Source of the DNA: Euglena gracilis
Lineage: Eukaryota > Euglenida > Euglenophyceae > Euglenales
DNA length: 64,000 nt
NCBI GenBank assembly: GCA_039621445.1
Contig: CP154956.1
Coordinates: 59,777,178-59,841,177 of the forward strand
Reading direction: 5' to 3'
The translations under genes were made by a program, and so were the position numbers. Of the stretch, positions 54,332-64,000 are shown piece by piece. Position 1 is the first letter of the stretch. The number at the start of each line of letters is the position of its first letter. The notes beneath the pieces were generated by a model. The model had not been told where the DNA came from. It searched no databases and was given only the letters and a program-made list of their open reading frames with translations.

Positions 54332-54984
54332 GTGTTTTTCGGCTCATCATTCTCGCCGGGCCACCGGGCCGGGCCCGACCTTCGAAAATGGAAACGTTGC
54401 ATTGTGTCTGAAAGTAAATTACAGGCAACTGACAATCAAAGACCAGTGCAGAAGGGGGAATATTTAAAAAAAAATTGCTGAACGTCGTGAAAAACTTGGC
54501 AGTCAAATATTTGGCATTTTGTTCCACCAATTTTTTATACCAATTTTTTTGGCAGCCAATTCCCCCCTGAAATCAAAACGTGGTAATTCAGTGGGAAGGG
54601 GGGTATCTTTGGGGCCCCCAAACAGTTGCCTATGGGGTTTACCCGGGCCCAACGTGCTTGGGTTCCGGGCCAAAATCGGGGGGGGGGGGGTCGAAAAACG
54701 CTCATTTTCGGCTCGAAAAGAGTTTTTCTGGGTCTGGGGGCCGAAAGATTCGGGCAAAAAAAGTTCTTTTCGATTTTTTAAACTTTTTCGACTTTTTTTT
54801 CGACCTAAAAATGGCCGAAAAAGTTCATTCAAAACAGGCCAAGACTTTACAAAATGGCCAAAATTGGCCGAAAAATGGCCGTAACTCAGGCCAGGCGGGG
54901 AGGTGCGGGGAAATCAAAATAGATAGGGCATTTTAAGGGCTTCAATTTCTCCGCACATTTCCTTTGATTTTGATTTTGCTTCAT
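54332..54984. other. Non-coding stretch
   Basis: No gene or clear repeat. Hexamer-rich AAATGGCCGAAAA sequence near 54,810-54,890 recurs at 57,485 and 60,860. Confidence 0.4.
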
Positions 54985-55280
54985 TTCCGAGATATTTTTT
55001 ATACAAAAATCGACCCACACTAACAGATTCAGCAGGGGCGCCGGACCGCTCGCTTCGTTTGCATGGCCCAGCGCCCCTGCTGAATCTGCAGTGTCGGTCG
55101 ATTTTTCTAAAACCTATTTTACTTGGCCCACACGCCTGTCTTAAACCGGCGTTTGAGACACCGGGTTCACAACAGAACCGGTGTTCCCCCCCCACTGGTT
55201 CCAGACGCCGGTTCTGTCCGTGAGAAAGGGGTTAGGAACGCCGGTTCTGTCCAAAACCCAGCGTCCCAAACGCCAGTTCT
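54985..55280. repeat. Foldback repeat copy 2 and GACGCCGG cluster
   Basis: 54,985-55,110 repeats the 33,545 hairpin (ACTAACAGATTCAGCAGGGG...CCCTGCTGAATCTG). 55,140-55,270 alternates ACGCCGGTTCTGTCC and inverses. Confidence 0.65.
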
Positions 55281-56489
55281 GTCATCCCTAAAAATGTCAT
55301 CAAAAGTGCCCAAAGATGGCCCTGAGGTCCTTCTATGACTGTTTTGACCATGTACCACCATTTGAGCACACCCACGGGCCAAAGGACCCCCCCAAATGCT
55401 CAAATAAGGGGTGGGGTCAAAAGGGGGGGGGGGTTGGAAATTCGGCTTTGAGAGAGGAAAAAAGCTTCGGCGCCTTCTGCGCCTAAAATTTTTTCTTCCC
55501 CCAGACCCAAATGTTCAATTTGGGGGGGGGTCAAATAAGGGGAGGGGGGGTGGTAGTGATGCAATTTGCCTGGGTGGATTTCCAATTTTGGTGAAAATGA
55601 ATGCTGTTTTAGAATAAGAGTACCATGCAGCGTGGAAAACTCTGATTACTACCGCTGGCCGTCTGTTGAAAAGAGCTTTCAATCGAGGGGTACCATGACC
55701 CCCCCAAACCCCCCCCCCCCCCCCCTAAGTGGCCCTCCGGGGTCCGGTCAAGGTCCAGCCGAAATGGATGAAATTTTTCGAAAGTTAAAATGTTTATAAA
55801 ACACCTGATTTTTTTTGAAATTTTTGCGAAGAAATTTTTGACCTGATGGGAAAAAAATGGTGCAGATCGCGAAGTTTACACAAAAATTCCTCCCAAAAAT
55901 GGTGGGGGGTGATATCAAAGTTTTTTTTCGACCCCCCCCCCCAAGTGACCCCCTAAGTGGCCCTCTGGGGTCCTGGCCAGGGCAAAGGGGGGGTCATTTG
56001 AGGGGGGGTCATGGTAATTTGGTTCCCCAACGTTGCACGCAGCCAGAGATACGCTCGTGATTGTCGGATCGATCAGAATCAGAGTGTAAATTTGTGGTGA
56101 TTTTTTGGTCCTGCTTAGTTTGAGAAGCGCAATGAACCATACAGAAACATTTTTTCTCTTCAAATCGAAAACCTGAGGGGTCCGGAGGGCATAGTCGGCG
56201 TTTTTTTTTTTTAAGAAAACACCAAAAAATCATCAAAAAATATCAAAAGGGATATTTCATTGAAAAGAACTCTTTATGAAACACCCAAACCATCCTTCAA
56301 ATCCTACTGTCAAAAACTGCCAAAAAATGGTCAAAAACATCCAAAAATGCAAAAAAATGCAATTTATAACCTTTTTCACTTTTTTGTGGAAGGAATTTTT
56401 GGCAGAAATGACCCAGAAGTTGCCAAAAATGGCTGAAAATATGCATTCAAAAACTTTTCCGGGCAAAACCTTGTGGTCGTTGTTTACAC
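55281..56489. repeat. Mixed repeats
   Basis: GGCGCC hairpin remnant at 55,468; GCAGCGTGGAAAACTCTG/GAAAAGAGCTTTCAATCG block at 55,625-55,690 and CAGCCAGAGATACGCTCGTG at 56,040 belong to the family at 40,170 and 57,000. No gene. Confidence 0.5.
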
Positions 56490-56895
56490 CACGTATTTTC
56501 GCACTTCCAGTCAATATTTTTGCATTTTATCTCAAAAATGTTTGCACACAAACAATTTGTTTGCACTTTATCTCAAAAAATGTTTGCACCTTATCCCAAA
56601 AATATTTGCCTCCGTTCCGAAATGTTTGCACCTGGATCGGGTGTTTTTCACTTTTGCCTTTCGAAACTTCAATCGGTGTGGATGTTTTTCCATTGTGAAG
56701 TGCAACGCTTTTTTTCATTGTGCTAAAATAAAATGACAGAGTGCAAATATTTTTTGAGGAAGGGCAAATATTTTTTGGTGGCACAGTGCAAAAATTTTTG
56801 AGACCTTTGGGCAAGTTTTTTTGAGGGCGCTGGGTAAAAATTTTGACAGGTTGGGGCAAATATGTCTGCCAGCCATGGGCAAACATTTCAGACAC
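56490..56895 (+). repeat. Dispersed 'GCAAAAATTTT' repeat, copy 3
   Basis: Closest partner of 53,140-53,515, same orientation. Confidence 0.8.
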
Positions 56896-56989
56896 TAGGT
56901 ATAAAAAAAAAACAACCTCCAAAAAAACAGGCTGCCAACTCTGCCAGAGGGCACAGAAAATTGTGAAATTAGGATTTCTTTGGGACAGG

Positions 56990-57300
56990 AAACAAGAGTA
57001 CTGTGCAGCATGGCTGGATTTGGTGGTGATACTAGCCGTCTGATGAAAAGAGCTTTATTGAGGGGTGAGTTTGTACCTGAACAATTGACACAGCCAGAGA
57101 TACGCTCGCGACCGTCGGAATTTGGCGAAATCCACAGTAGCGCAACATTGCAGATTAGTGGGCGGAGATTTGTCCTGGAAGTGTCATTGGACCGAAGGCT
57201 GGGGACGCCGGTTCTGTCGTGAACCCGGTGTCCCTGAAACGCTGGTTTAAAACAAGGGGTGGGGAATGCCGGTTCTGTCCTGAACCTGGCATTCCCCACC
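56990..57300. repeat. Dispersed repeat (inverse of 39,986-40,370) with GACGCCGG cluster
   Basis: GAGATACGCTCGCGACCGTC, GCGCAACATTGCAGATTAGT-like and AGTGTCATTGGACCG blocks match 40,150-40,340 inverted, ending in GACGCCGGTTCTGTCG units. Confidence 0.65.
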
Positions 57301-59918
57301 CCCTTTTGATATCGAATTTCATTTGACCGAAGCGCCTGGACGGAAGAATTGCCAAAAAAGTGGTTTTTGGCCCATGAACGGTCGCCTGAATGGAAATTGA
57401 CTGACCTAAACAAATTCAGCCTGAATTCTATTTAAGTCAGAAGAAATTCAAGACAGGCGTCGGGCCCAGATTAAAACTCCCAAAAAATGGCCAAAGAATG
57501 GCTGTAACTCGGGCTACATGAAGGGTTGGGGGGGGGGAAATAAACCATGGTTGGATGGGGCATTCCAAGGGCTTCATTTTTGCTCTCTCCTTTGAAACCG
57601 TGTCTGGGGGCTCTGGCTTCACGCCCGAACCAGCGTCCCAGATGCCGGTTCGGGCGTGAAGCCGGCGTCTGGGGAATCCCCCAAAATATAAAGTGCCAAC
57701 AAGTGTCCAAACGGGTTTGTGGAGATGTGGTAATCACATTAGAGCAGCTTTTGGGGGTTCTTCAGCCAGAAATCGGGGTTTTTTGTGCAACAATTTCCTT
57801 TTCCCAAATTTTGGGGGATTTCTAAAATAGAATACCATGCAGCATGGCTGGAATCTTAGGCCATCTGCTGAAAGCCCTTGAGAAGAGCGGCAACTGAAAA
57901 GTGAAATTTCGAATTTTCAAACAGGGTCGGAAAATGCGATCGCCGATTTTCAGAGTGCTGTGCAGGGTGGCTGAGTTCTGTGGGTACCAAGCGAAAGGTC
58001 TTTGGGAGAGCTTTCGTTTGATTATGCAATATGCAACCTGAACTGTGGGATTCGACAAATTAATATGTCAATTTTTGGAATACACTGAAAATAAGCGCTG
58101 TGTGCATTAATAAACTGGGGGTTTATTATTTGGGGGGGTTTACCCCCGAAGGTCCTCTGTCGCCCCCGTTCACTGTTTTGGCTGCCAACACACCTGGCCC
58201 GTGTTCTGGTGCGCTTTTGTGGCCCAAAACGACCATTTTGGGGTGCTTTTGGGCCGTTTTTTTTTTGGTCAAAAAATTGATTTCAAAATATCTTGACAAT
58301 GAAGCAATATCTATATCGAAAACTGTGACCCAGACGCCGGTTCGGGCGTCAGCCCGAACCGGCGTCCTAGACACCGGGTTCACGCCCAAACCGGCGTCTG
58401 GGACACAGTTTCTTGAAACCGTTTCTAGGGGGCTCCAGCTTCACGCCCGAACCGGCGGCTGAGGAATAACGGCCAATTTCGCCCCAAATCCCATGTTTGG
58501 GGCAGTTTTGGGCGACTTTGGCCCAAATTGGCCGCCGGTCGAAATTGGTAGATTCCATACTTCTGAAGCCATGTTACCCATCAATCGAAAGCTCTTCCCA
58601 GGGGCTTTCGACATATGGCCACAGAATTCGGCCTTATTTGGACACCCGAAGTCGGGGTCCAGGGGGGGGGGTTATTATTTGGGGGGGTTATTATTTGGGC
58701 AAAAATTTCGAAGTCAAAAATCGACCCTAAAAACCCCTCCACAGGCTCCAATGGTCACTTTTTTGTCATTTCTGGGCTTTTTTGAAAATTGGGTGCTTTT
58801 TTTGGCATATTTTCTGCACCAATTTGATCCATTTTTGTGATTTTTTTTGCAACATTTCTGCGAATTTTTGACACTTTTTTCCTTTGCCCTCACACCTGCC
58901 AGGGGGGGGGGGTTATTATTTGGGCGGCCGTAGTCGGTCCTCAGGGGGGGGGTTATTGTATTATTTGGGGGGGTTTATTATTTGGGCGGGTTATTATTTG
59001 GGGGGGGGTTACATTTGGTCTGAAAGACACTTCTGGAGACAATGTACCCCATGGACCATGAACTAACCAACCAAATTAGACCCAAAAGGCCATCTAAAAG
59101 GCCAAACTGAAGCTTTTATGGTTCACATGCTTGAAAACTGCACCTGCACAACATCCATTTTGGTGTTGGTTTGGAGTTTGATGGGAATGAGAGCACCTAA
59201 AAACGACCAAAAAAATCCTTTTTCTCTCTTTGTTCCAAGAATCCTTCACAAAAAGTGCCCTGACATTGCACTGTCCCCATCCCCCCAATGGGAACAGTAA
59301 GGGGGGGAACAATAAGGGGAGGGGCATGGGGCGGGGGGGGCTCGTCTTGCAGGTGGGTGGGTCCGAGTGGGGCTGGGTGCCCCCAGGATTCCTCTTTTTG
59401 GTGTAAATTGATTTATTTTTACTTTTTTGCCTCAAAATTGACCTCCAATGGGTCCATCCTAACACCCCCCCCCCCAGAGTGGGTGGGTGCCAACCCTGGT
59501 TCCTTTAAAGAAAACCATTGTTTGCTGTTTCACACAGATTTTTGACATCACATGGTGCCAGCAAATTTTCTTTTTCAATTTTTTCTTTCTCTTTTCCAGT
59601 CAGATTTGTATAATTTCCCGATGTGTGTTTGTTTTCTGTTTCCCCACCTCTTTCCAGCATGTGTTCACGAAACTAACTTTCACTGTCACCCATGTTCTCA
59701 GACTTCTTTTTACCTTGGGGTGCAGGGGAGTCTCCCCATCCACCCAGCCCGACGTGGGACCCCCCCCCCGGGGACTCCCAAAAATTGGGCTGCCCAAAAG
59801 CGTTTCTCAAAAAAGTGTTTCTTTTTGTTTTGGTGCTTTGTGCCGAAACCCACACTCAGTCAGGCCCCTGGCTGGGACCCTCCCCCCCAGGGGGGTTCGG
59901 CCCCAGCCCCCCCCCCCC
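57301..59918. repeat. Repeat-rich stretch without a gene
   Basis: GCCGGTTCGGGCGTGAAGCC-type palindromes at 57,600-57,672 and 58,330-58,460; GGTTATTATTTGGG units at 58,110, 58,660 and 58,905-59,015. 59,050-59,900 shows only short frames. Confidence 0.5.
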
Positions 59919-60343
59919 CAGGGTACGATATAAGGAGGGCGTACATGGTTTAGGGGGGGGTGTCCCCCCCCCTCCTGGCCCGCAGGGGGGGGGGTCCGGA
60001 CCACCCCCTCCCCACCTGCCAGGGGGGTCCGGACCGACCCTCGGGGGGTACCCGGGACCCCCCCAAAAAGGGTCAATTTTTTCCTCCGGCGCTTTGCGCC
60101 GAAACTTTTTTGCATTTTGGCCAATTTTTTGCCCAAAAAGTGCCCAAAATGGCACATTTGGTCGTTTTGGGGGGTCAAAATTTTTTGGCCCGGCGCTTTG
60201 CGCTGGGCCGAAAATCGGTCACCCTGACCGCGCCACTGTTTAGGTGGGGGGGATGTCCCCCCCCCCCCCCCCCCCCCCCTCCTGGCCCGCAGGGGGGGTC
60301 CGGACCACCCCCCCCCCCCCTCCTCTCCTTATATCGAACCCTG
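59919..60343. mobile_element. hAT-like MITE, 425 bp (relative of 27,659)
   Basis: Ends CAGGGTACGATATAAGGA and inverse CAGGGTTCGATATAAGGA. Interior parallels 27,659-28,001 inverted, with hairpins CCGGCGCTTTGCGCCG (60,086) and GGCGCTTTGCGCTGGGCC (60,190). Flanks are C runs, so the duplication is not informative. Confidence 0.8.
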
Positions 60344-60358
60344 CCCCCCACCCCCTGG

Positions 60359-61712
60359 CAGGGATAGATGTGAAGCCCTTCGGTTTTGAGGTCGGTCCGG
60401 ACCACCCCCCCCCCCCTAGAGGTTTGGGGGGTCTGAACCCCACCCCCCCCCCTCTTTGGTGGGTTCCAAAAAAATGGCGAAAATTCCCTTTTTCCTCATT
60501 TTTGAGGATATTGCACTTTTTTTGATGTTTTGGTGTTTTCCATATGAGCATTTTTGACTTTATTTTCAAAGAAAAATCAGGGATTTTTGACCGATTTTGG
60601 CCTGGAATCCGGGCCAGTCTTTTTTTTAGTCGGGTGCCTGCCCTACCCCAGGGGCAGGGTTGTTTGGGAAGCTCCGCAGACATGAGGTGGGTGGTGGGGG
60701 GTCACCCCCCCCCCCCTAGGTGGTAGAGGGGGTCCCCCCCTAGTTTCGGAAGTGGCCCCCCCCCTCCCCCTCCTCTGCGGGGGCAAAAAAAAATTCTGTC
60801 GCTTCGCGCCGGGTGTGTATTTTAGGACTTTCTTGAGGCTCAACATGAAATTTTGGGAAAATGGCCAAAAATGGCCGTAACTCGGGACAGGTGGGGAGTT
60901 GCGGGGAAATCAAAATACTGTCAGATGGGGCATTTTAAGGGCTTCAATTTGGTTCTCCTGACATTCCCTCTGACAGTCCCTCCAATTCCCCGCCATTTTT
61001 GAGAAATTTCAGAAAAATTGATTTTGTGACCCAAAAAAGGCCGAAATTTTTGGCGACCGAAAACTGGAGGTAGGAGGGCCCCAATTTCGGAAGGGGTCCC
61101 CCCCCCCTCAGAGATTCCCATACAACCCTGCCCGGGGGGGGGGTTCTAGGGGCAGGCAACCCACAGCTCCCCTGCCAACCCCCGGGGGGGGGGGGGGGGC
61201 AGGGTTTCGGGGATGGGTTGGGCAGGCACCCCTGTCCAGCGACCGATCCCGTTTTTTTTTTACCCTTTTGGCAAGGACCCACCGGACCCCCCCACGGGGG
61301 GGGGGGTGCCTGCTATGGGCAGGCACCCGGTAGCACCCACCCACCCCCTCCCCCCCGGTCGGTTAAAAAGGTTGATCCGGGCCATAAACCGAAAACTTTT
61401 GCCAGTCCATTTACTGAAAATTTTCCCGCCCGTTTAAAGTTTCGAGCCCCCCCTTTGCGCAGCGACTACCCCTAAATGACGACCACCTGGTTGGGGGTTG
61501 TGGGTGGCTTTGAAAATTGGGCTGTTTTTGGCACCTGTCGTTTGACCACCCCCTGGTCGGAAGTTGTTGGTTTGGGGACGTGTTCGACCCCCCCCCCCCC
61601 CCAGCCGGGGGTTGGAGGTCGGTGGGTCAAAGGGGGGGTGTAGGAGGGGGGGGGGTCCCCCCCTCGTGTCGGGAGGGGGTCCGAACCCGTCAAGGCTTCC
61701 TGTGTATCCCTG
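60359..61712. mobile_element. Larger hAT-like non-autonomous element, 1.35 kb
   Basis: Ends CAGGGATAGATGTGAAGCC and inverse CAGGGATACACAGGAAGCC; flanks CCCCCTGG and CCCCCGGG agree at 7 of 8, though low-complexity flanks weaken this. Interior has CAGGCACCC repeats shared with 37,640-37,880 and no transposase. Confidence 0.55.
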
Positions 61713-62095
61713 CCCCCGGGGCTTTCACTGGCTCATTCCTAAAAAGTTTTTGTTTGGCGTTTATGAATATGTTTCTCCAACGCTGCCACATCTGACGCCC
61801 TTGGCTTTTTTTTTAGTTTTTTAATAAGAGTTGCACAATTTTGGAAATAGGGGTACACAACGAAAATTTGGAATAAAATTGGTATTTGGCCACAGTTGAA
61901 GGCCCTTGAAGGTCATAAAGGTCACCCCAAAAAGTTTGATCCCCCAAATATAAAGCCCCCCTGAGAGTTTTGAAATCCCGTCGAAGTTTTTTTTTTAAAG
62001 CCGGGGGGGCTTTGTATTTTGGGGGGGCTATTTGAATATGTTTGAACCCATATGTGTTTATCTATACATGTTTGAATCTACATATGTGTTAACAG
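61713..62095. other. Non-coding stretch
   Basis: Only short open frames; likely intron before the 62,096 exon. Confidence 0.4.
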
Positions 62096-62227
62096 TTCAG
62101 TGGGCTGTCAGAGAAGTTGAGAGCACTGGCAGGAAAGCGAAGGCCTCAAGAACAATGGTTATTTTTCATTCTCCAGGTTTATGGATTTCCTGCTCTGAAG
62201 AGCCAGCAGCCAATAATCAACGGCCAT
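62096..62227 (+). CDS. Host-like exon, unknown gene
   Basis: Exactly 44 codons between acceptor GTGTTAACAG and donor GTAAGC: FSGLSEKLRALAGKRRPQEQ, then WLFFILQVYGFPALKSQQPI, then INGH. Both phases are 0. The composition is protein-like and the splice signals are good. Flanking exons were not found. Confidence 0.45.
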
Positions 62228-62439
62228 GTAAGCCATCCTCTCCGTCACGCTGTGCTGGGCAGGTTGGTCGTCATTTTTGATTTCAAATGCAGCTTTTGAT
62301 TTCTCACCACACCAACTCTCATTTCTGGATGTGAGCAAATGCAAACAAGTCCAAACAGGCAGGAGCAGATATGCTGTCTGTGACAACATAATGAAAATGT
62401 GTTGCAGCCAGGGGTCAGCAGCCTGGCCGTGGGGGGGTT

Positions 62440-62650
62440 CTGGGGGGGGTATGTACCTGGTACAAGTCGCGTACCTGGTACAAGCAGGTACGCGACAGGT
62501 CCTGGGGGGTATGCACCAGGTACGCCCCCCCCCGTACCGGCGCCGACAAGGCTTATGTCTAAACAGGTACGTACCCCCCAGGACCTGCGTGTACCTGTAC
62601 AGGTACAAGCAGGTACACAACAGGTCCTGGGGGGTATGTACGTGGTACAA
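62440..62650. repeat. GTAC-rich palindromic cluster
   Basis: More than ten GGTAC/GTACC sites in 210 bp, arranged as units such as ACCTGGTACAAG, CAGGTACGCGACAGGTCCTG and inverses. Confidence 0.75.
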
Positions 62651-62764
62651 CCCCCAACACATGCTTGCGTTGACAGGATCTATCTAAAAAATGGACTTAT
62701 TTTTGGCCCCTGTTTGACACATTTTTTTTTGGTACGCACCAGGTGCGTACTAAACAATTTACGC

Positions 62765-63005
62765 ACCAAGTGCCCCAAAACAATTTCTCAGAAGAACAAC
62801 ATGCACGTGTCGGTTTCAGCAACACAAGGGATTTTGTTATTTTGGGGCCCCCGAACAGTTTCGTAGAAAAGCAACTTGCACACGCCTCGGGTTCGGCTAC
62901 ACAACGTATTTTTGGTAATATTGGGGCCCTTGACCAGTTTCTCAGAAAAACAACATGCACGTGTCGGTTTCAGCAACACAAGGGAATTTGTAATTTTGGA
63001 ACGGA
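62765..63005 (+). repeat. Tandem repeat, ~75-100 bp unit
   Basis: Three copies of ACAACATGCACGTGTCGG / CAGCAACACAAGGGATTTTG / GGGGCCC..AACAGTTTC. Shorter relatives at 45,485-45,665. Confidence 0.75.
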
Positions 63006-63173
63006 TTGAAACAAAGGAAGAGACGCACCAGTAATAGTTCTGTTTTTTTTATTATTTTAATTTACAACTAAACCTGTGTGAACCTTGGGTTATTTTTTGA
63101 AGAAAAAAAAAGATAAAAGAAACATAAACATGATTCAACCATTTTTTTTTGTTTCTTTTTGGAGGGTCTTTGG

Positions 63174-63533
63174 CAGGGGTTTTTGGCAGGGGCAGCCAGA
63201 GGGGACCCTACCCCCGGGGGGTTCAGCCAGCCGGGCTGCAGACCCCCCCCCACTGAAACAAAGTTCGCGCAGCCCGGCGAAGCCAGGCCGGACCAAAAAA
63301 AATTGTGCAAATTTTTTGTTAAGGGGGTCAAATTAGTCAAAAATGGCATTTTTTTGGGTGGTTTTTGCTGGAAGGTGCCAACCCAGCTGGAGTTGGGCTT
63401 TTTTTTGGGTGTGTTTTTGGGCACCCGCCAGGTCCAGCTCCCAGCTGGCCGAAACCCCCCTGGACCCCTGGGTCCAGGCAGCACTTTTTTTCCAGCCGGC
63501 CCCCCACCCCCTGGGTTCTTAAGCAAACCCCTG
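63174..63533. mobile_element. hAT-like MITE, 360 bp, TSD GTCTTTGG/GTCCTTGG
   Basis: Ends CAGGGGTTTTTGGC and inverse CAGGGGTTTGCTTAAG; flanks agree at 7 of 8 (63,166-63,173; 63,534-63,541). Interior has CCAGCTGG and CCCGGCGAAGCCAGG repeats. Confidence 0.75.
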
Positions 63534-63654
63534 GTCCTTGGTTGTGTTATTGATCTGGGGGAAACTGGTGGCAAAATTTCGAACGTGGATGGGGAAATTT
63601 TGGTTGACTGCAATGTTTGCATCGCTTTGGAATCAATGTTTTTTTACACCTAAT

Positions 63655-64000
63655 GCCCGAATTTTTTCGCATTTCACACCGTATGTTTTTGCACTTCTGG
63701 TCATTTTTTTTGGATTTTATTTAAAAATGTTTGCACCTCATCCCAATTTGCCTCCGTTCCGAAAGTTTTTTTGCATTGGTGTTTTTGCACACTTGTCCTT
63801 TGAAACTTCAATTGGTGTGGATCTTTTTCCATTGTCCAGTGTAAGGATTTTTTTCATTGAGCAATAAATATATAAAATGAAATGACCGAGTGCCAATTTT
63901 TTCTGAACAAGTGCAAATATTTTTGGGGCGCAATGCAAAAATTTTTGAGGCAGGCCTCTGGGCAAATTTTTTTGAGGTGCTGGGCAAAAATTTTGACAGG
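63655..64000 (+). repeat. Dispersed 'GCAAAAATTTT' repeat, copy 4 (runs off window)
   Basis: Matches copies at 53,140 and 56,490 (TTTGAAACTTCAATTGGTGT, GGGCAAAAATTTTGACAGG). 63,534-63,654 before it has no gene. Confidence 0.75.

Noticed and set aside
53895-54467. Membrane protein gene
   Set aside because: One hydrophobic stretch in a frame competing with two others; too little to call.

Overview
This window is from a eukaryotic nuclear genome, most likely a protist or unicellular alga. Short GT-AG introns break up the host reading frames, TTAGGG-type telomere-like stretches lie inside it, and the mobile elements (a chromodomain LTR retrotransposon, DIRS-like tyrosine-recombinase retroelements, hAT-like and TTAA-target DNA elements) are eukaryotic types. 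I cannot name the lineage. No rRNA, tRNA, bacterial operon or CRISPR array was recognised. Most of the DNA is repeats, with dozens of G or C runs longer than 10 bases, and only a few kilobases look like host exons.

Layout. (1) 1-7.9 kb: exons of one or two plus-strand host genes of unknown function, one of them rich in coiled coil, with a hAT-like MITE at 1,916-2,384. (2) 8-24.3 kb: a nested retroelement block. Two decayed DIRS-like elements (about 8.1-12.6 kb and 12.6-17.2 kb) carry gag-like, reverse transcriptase, RNase H and tyrosine recombinase remnants and inverted repeats. A MITE with 8-bp target duplication CTCCTTAC sits in the right repeat of the second, and a 6.2 kb minus-strand LTR retrotransposon with 5-bp duplication ATCAC sits in that MITE. 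(3) 24-36 kb: gene-poor DNA with many hAT-like MITEs, five of them dated or nested by target duplications. (4) 36.4-44.0 kb: a minus-strand gene of the dehydroquinate synthase-like cyclase superfamily, closest in its glycine motif to 2-deoxy-scyllo-inosose synthases; its introns are full of mobile DNA. (5) 44-64 kb: MITEs, an internally deleted hAT transposon inserted in telomere-like repeats, further copies of a TTAA-target element encoding a PHD-finger protein, several foldback or palindromic families, and one clean host-like exon near 62.1 kb.

The most interesting signals are these. A 46-bp miniature of the hAT-like MITE family sits in frame inside the conserved core of the cyclase gene: removing element plus duplicated site (54 bp) restores the family spacing exactly, so it is either a spliced introner-like insertion or an 18-residue insert. 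Many hAT-like MITEs with different ends share a design: an 8-bp target duplication, CCCCC/GGGGG foldback tracts and a central GGCGC hairpin flanked by A/T tracts. A TTAA-target element carries 32-bp repeat arrays in the same orientation at both ends and a PHD-finger gene whose modules are shuffled between copies. Frameshifts, stops and deletions mean that none of the retroelements here looks able to move on its own.
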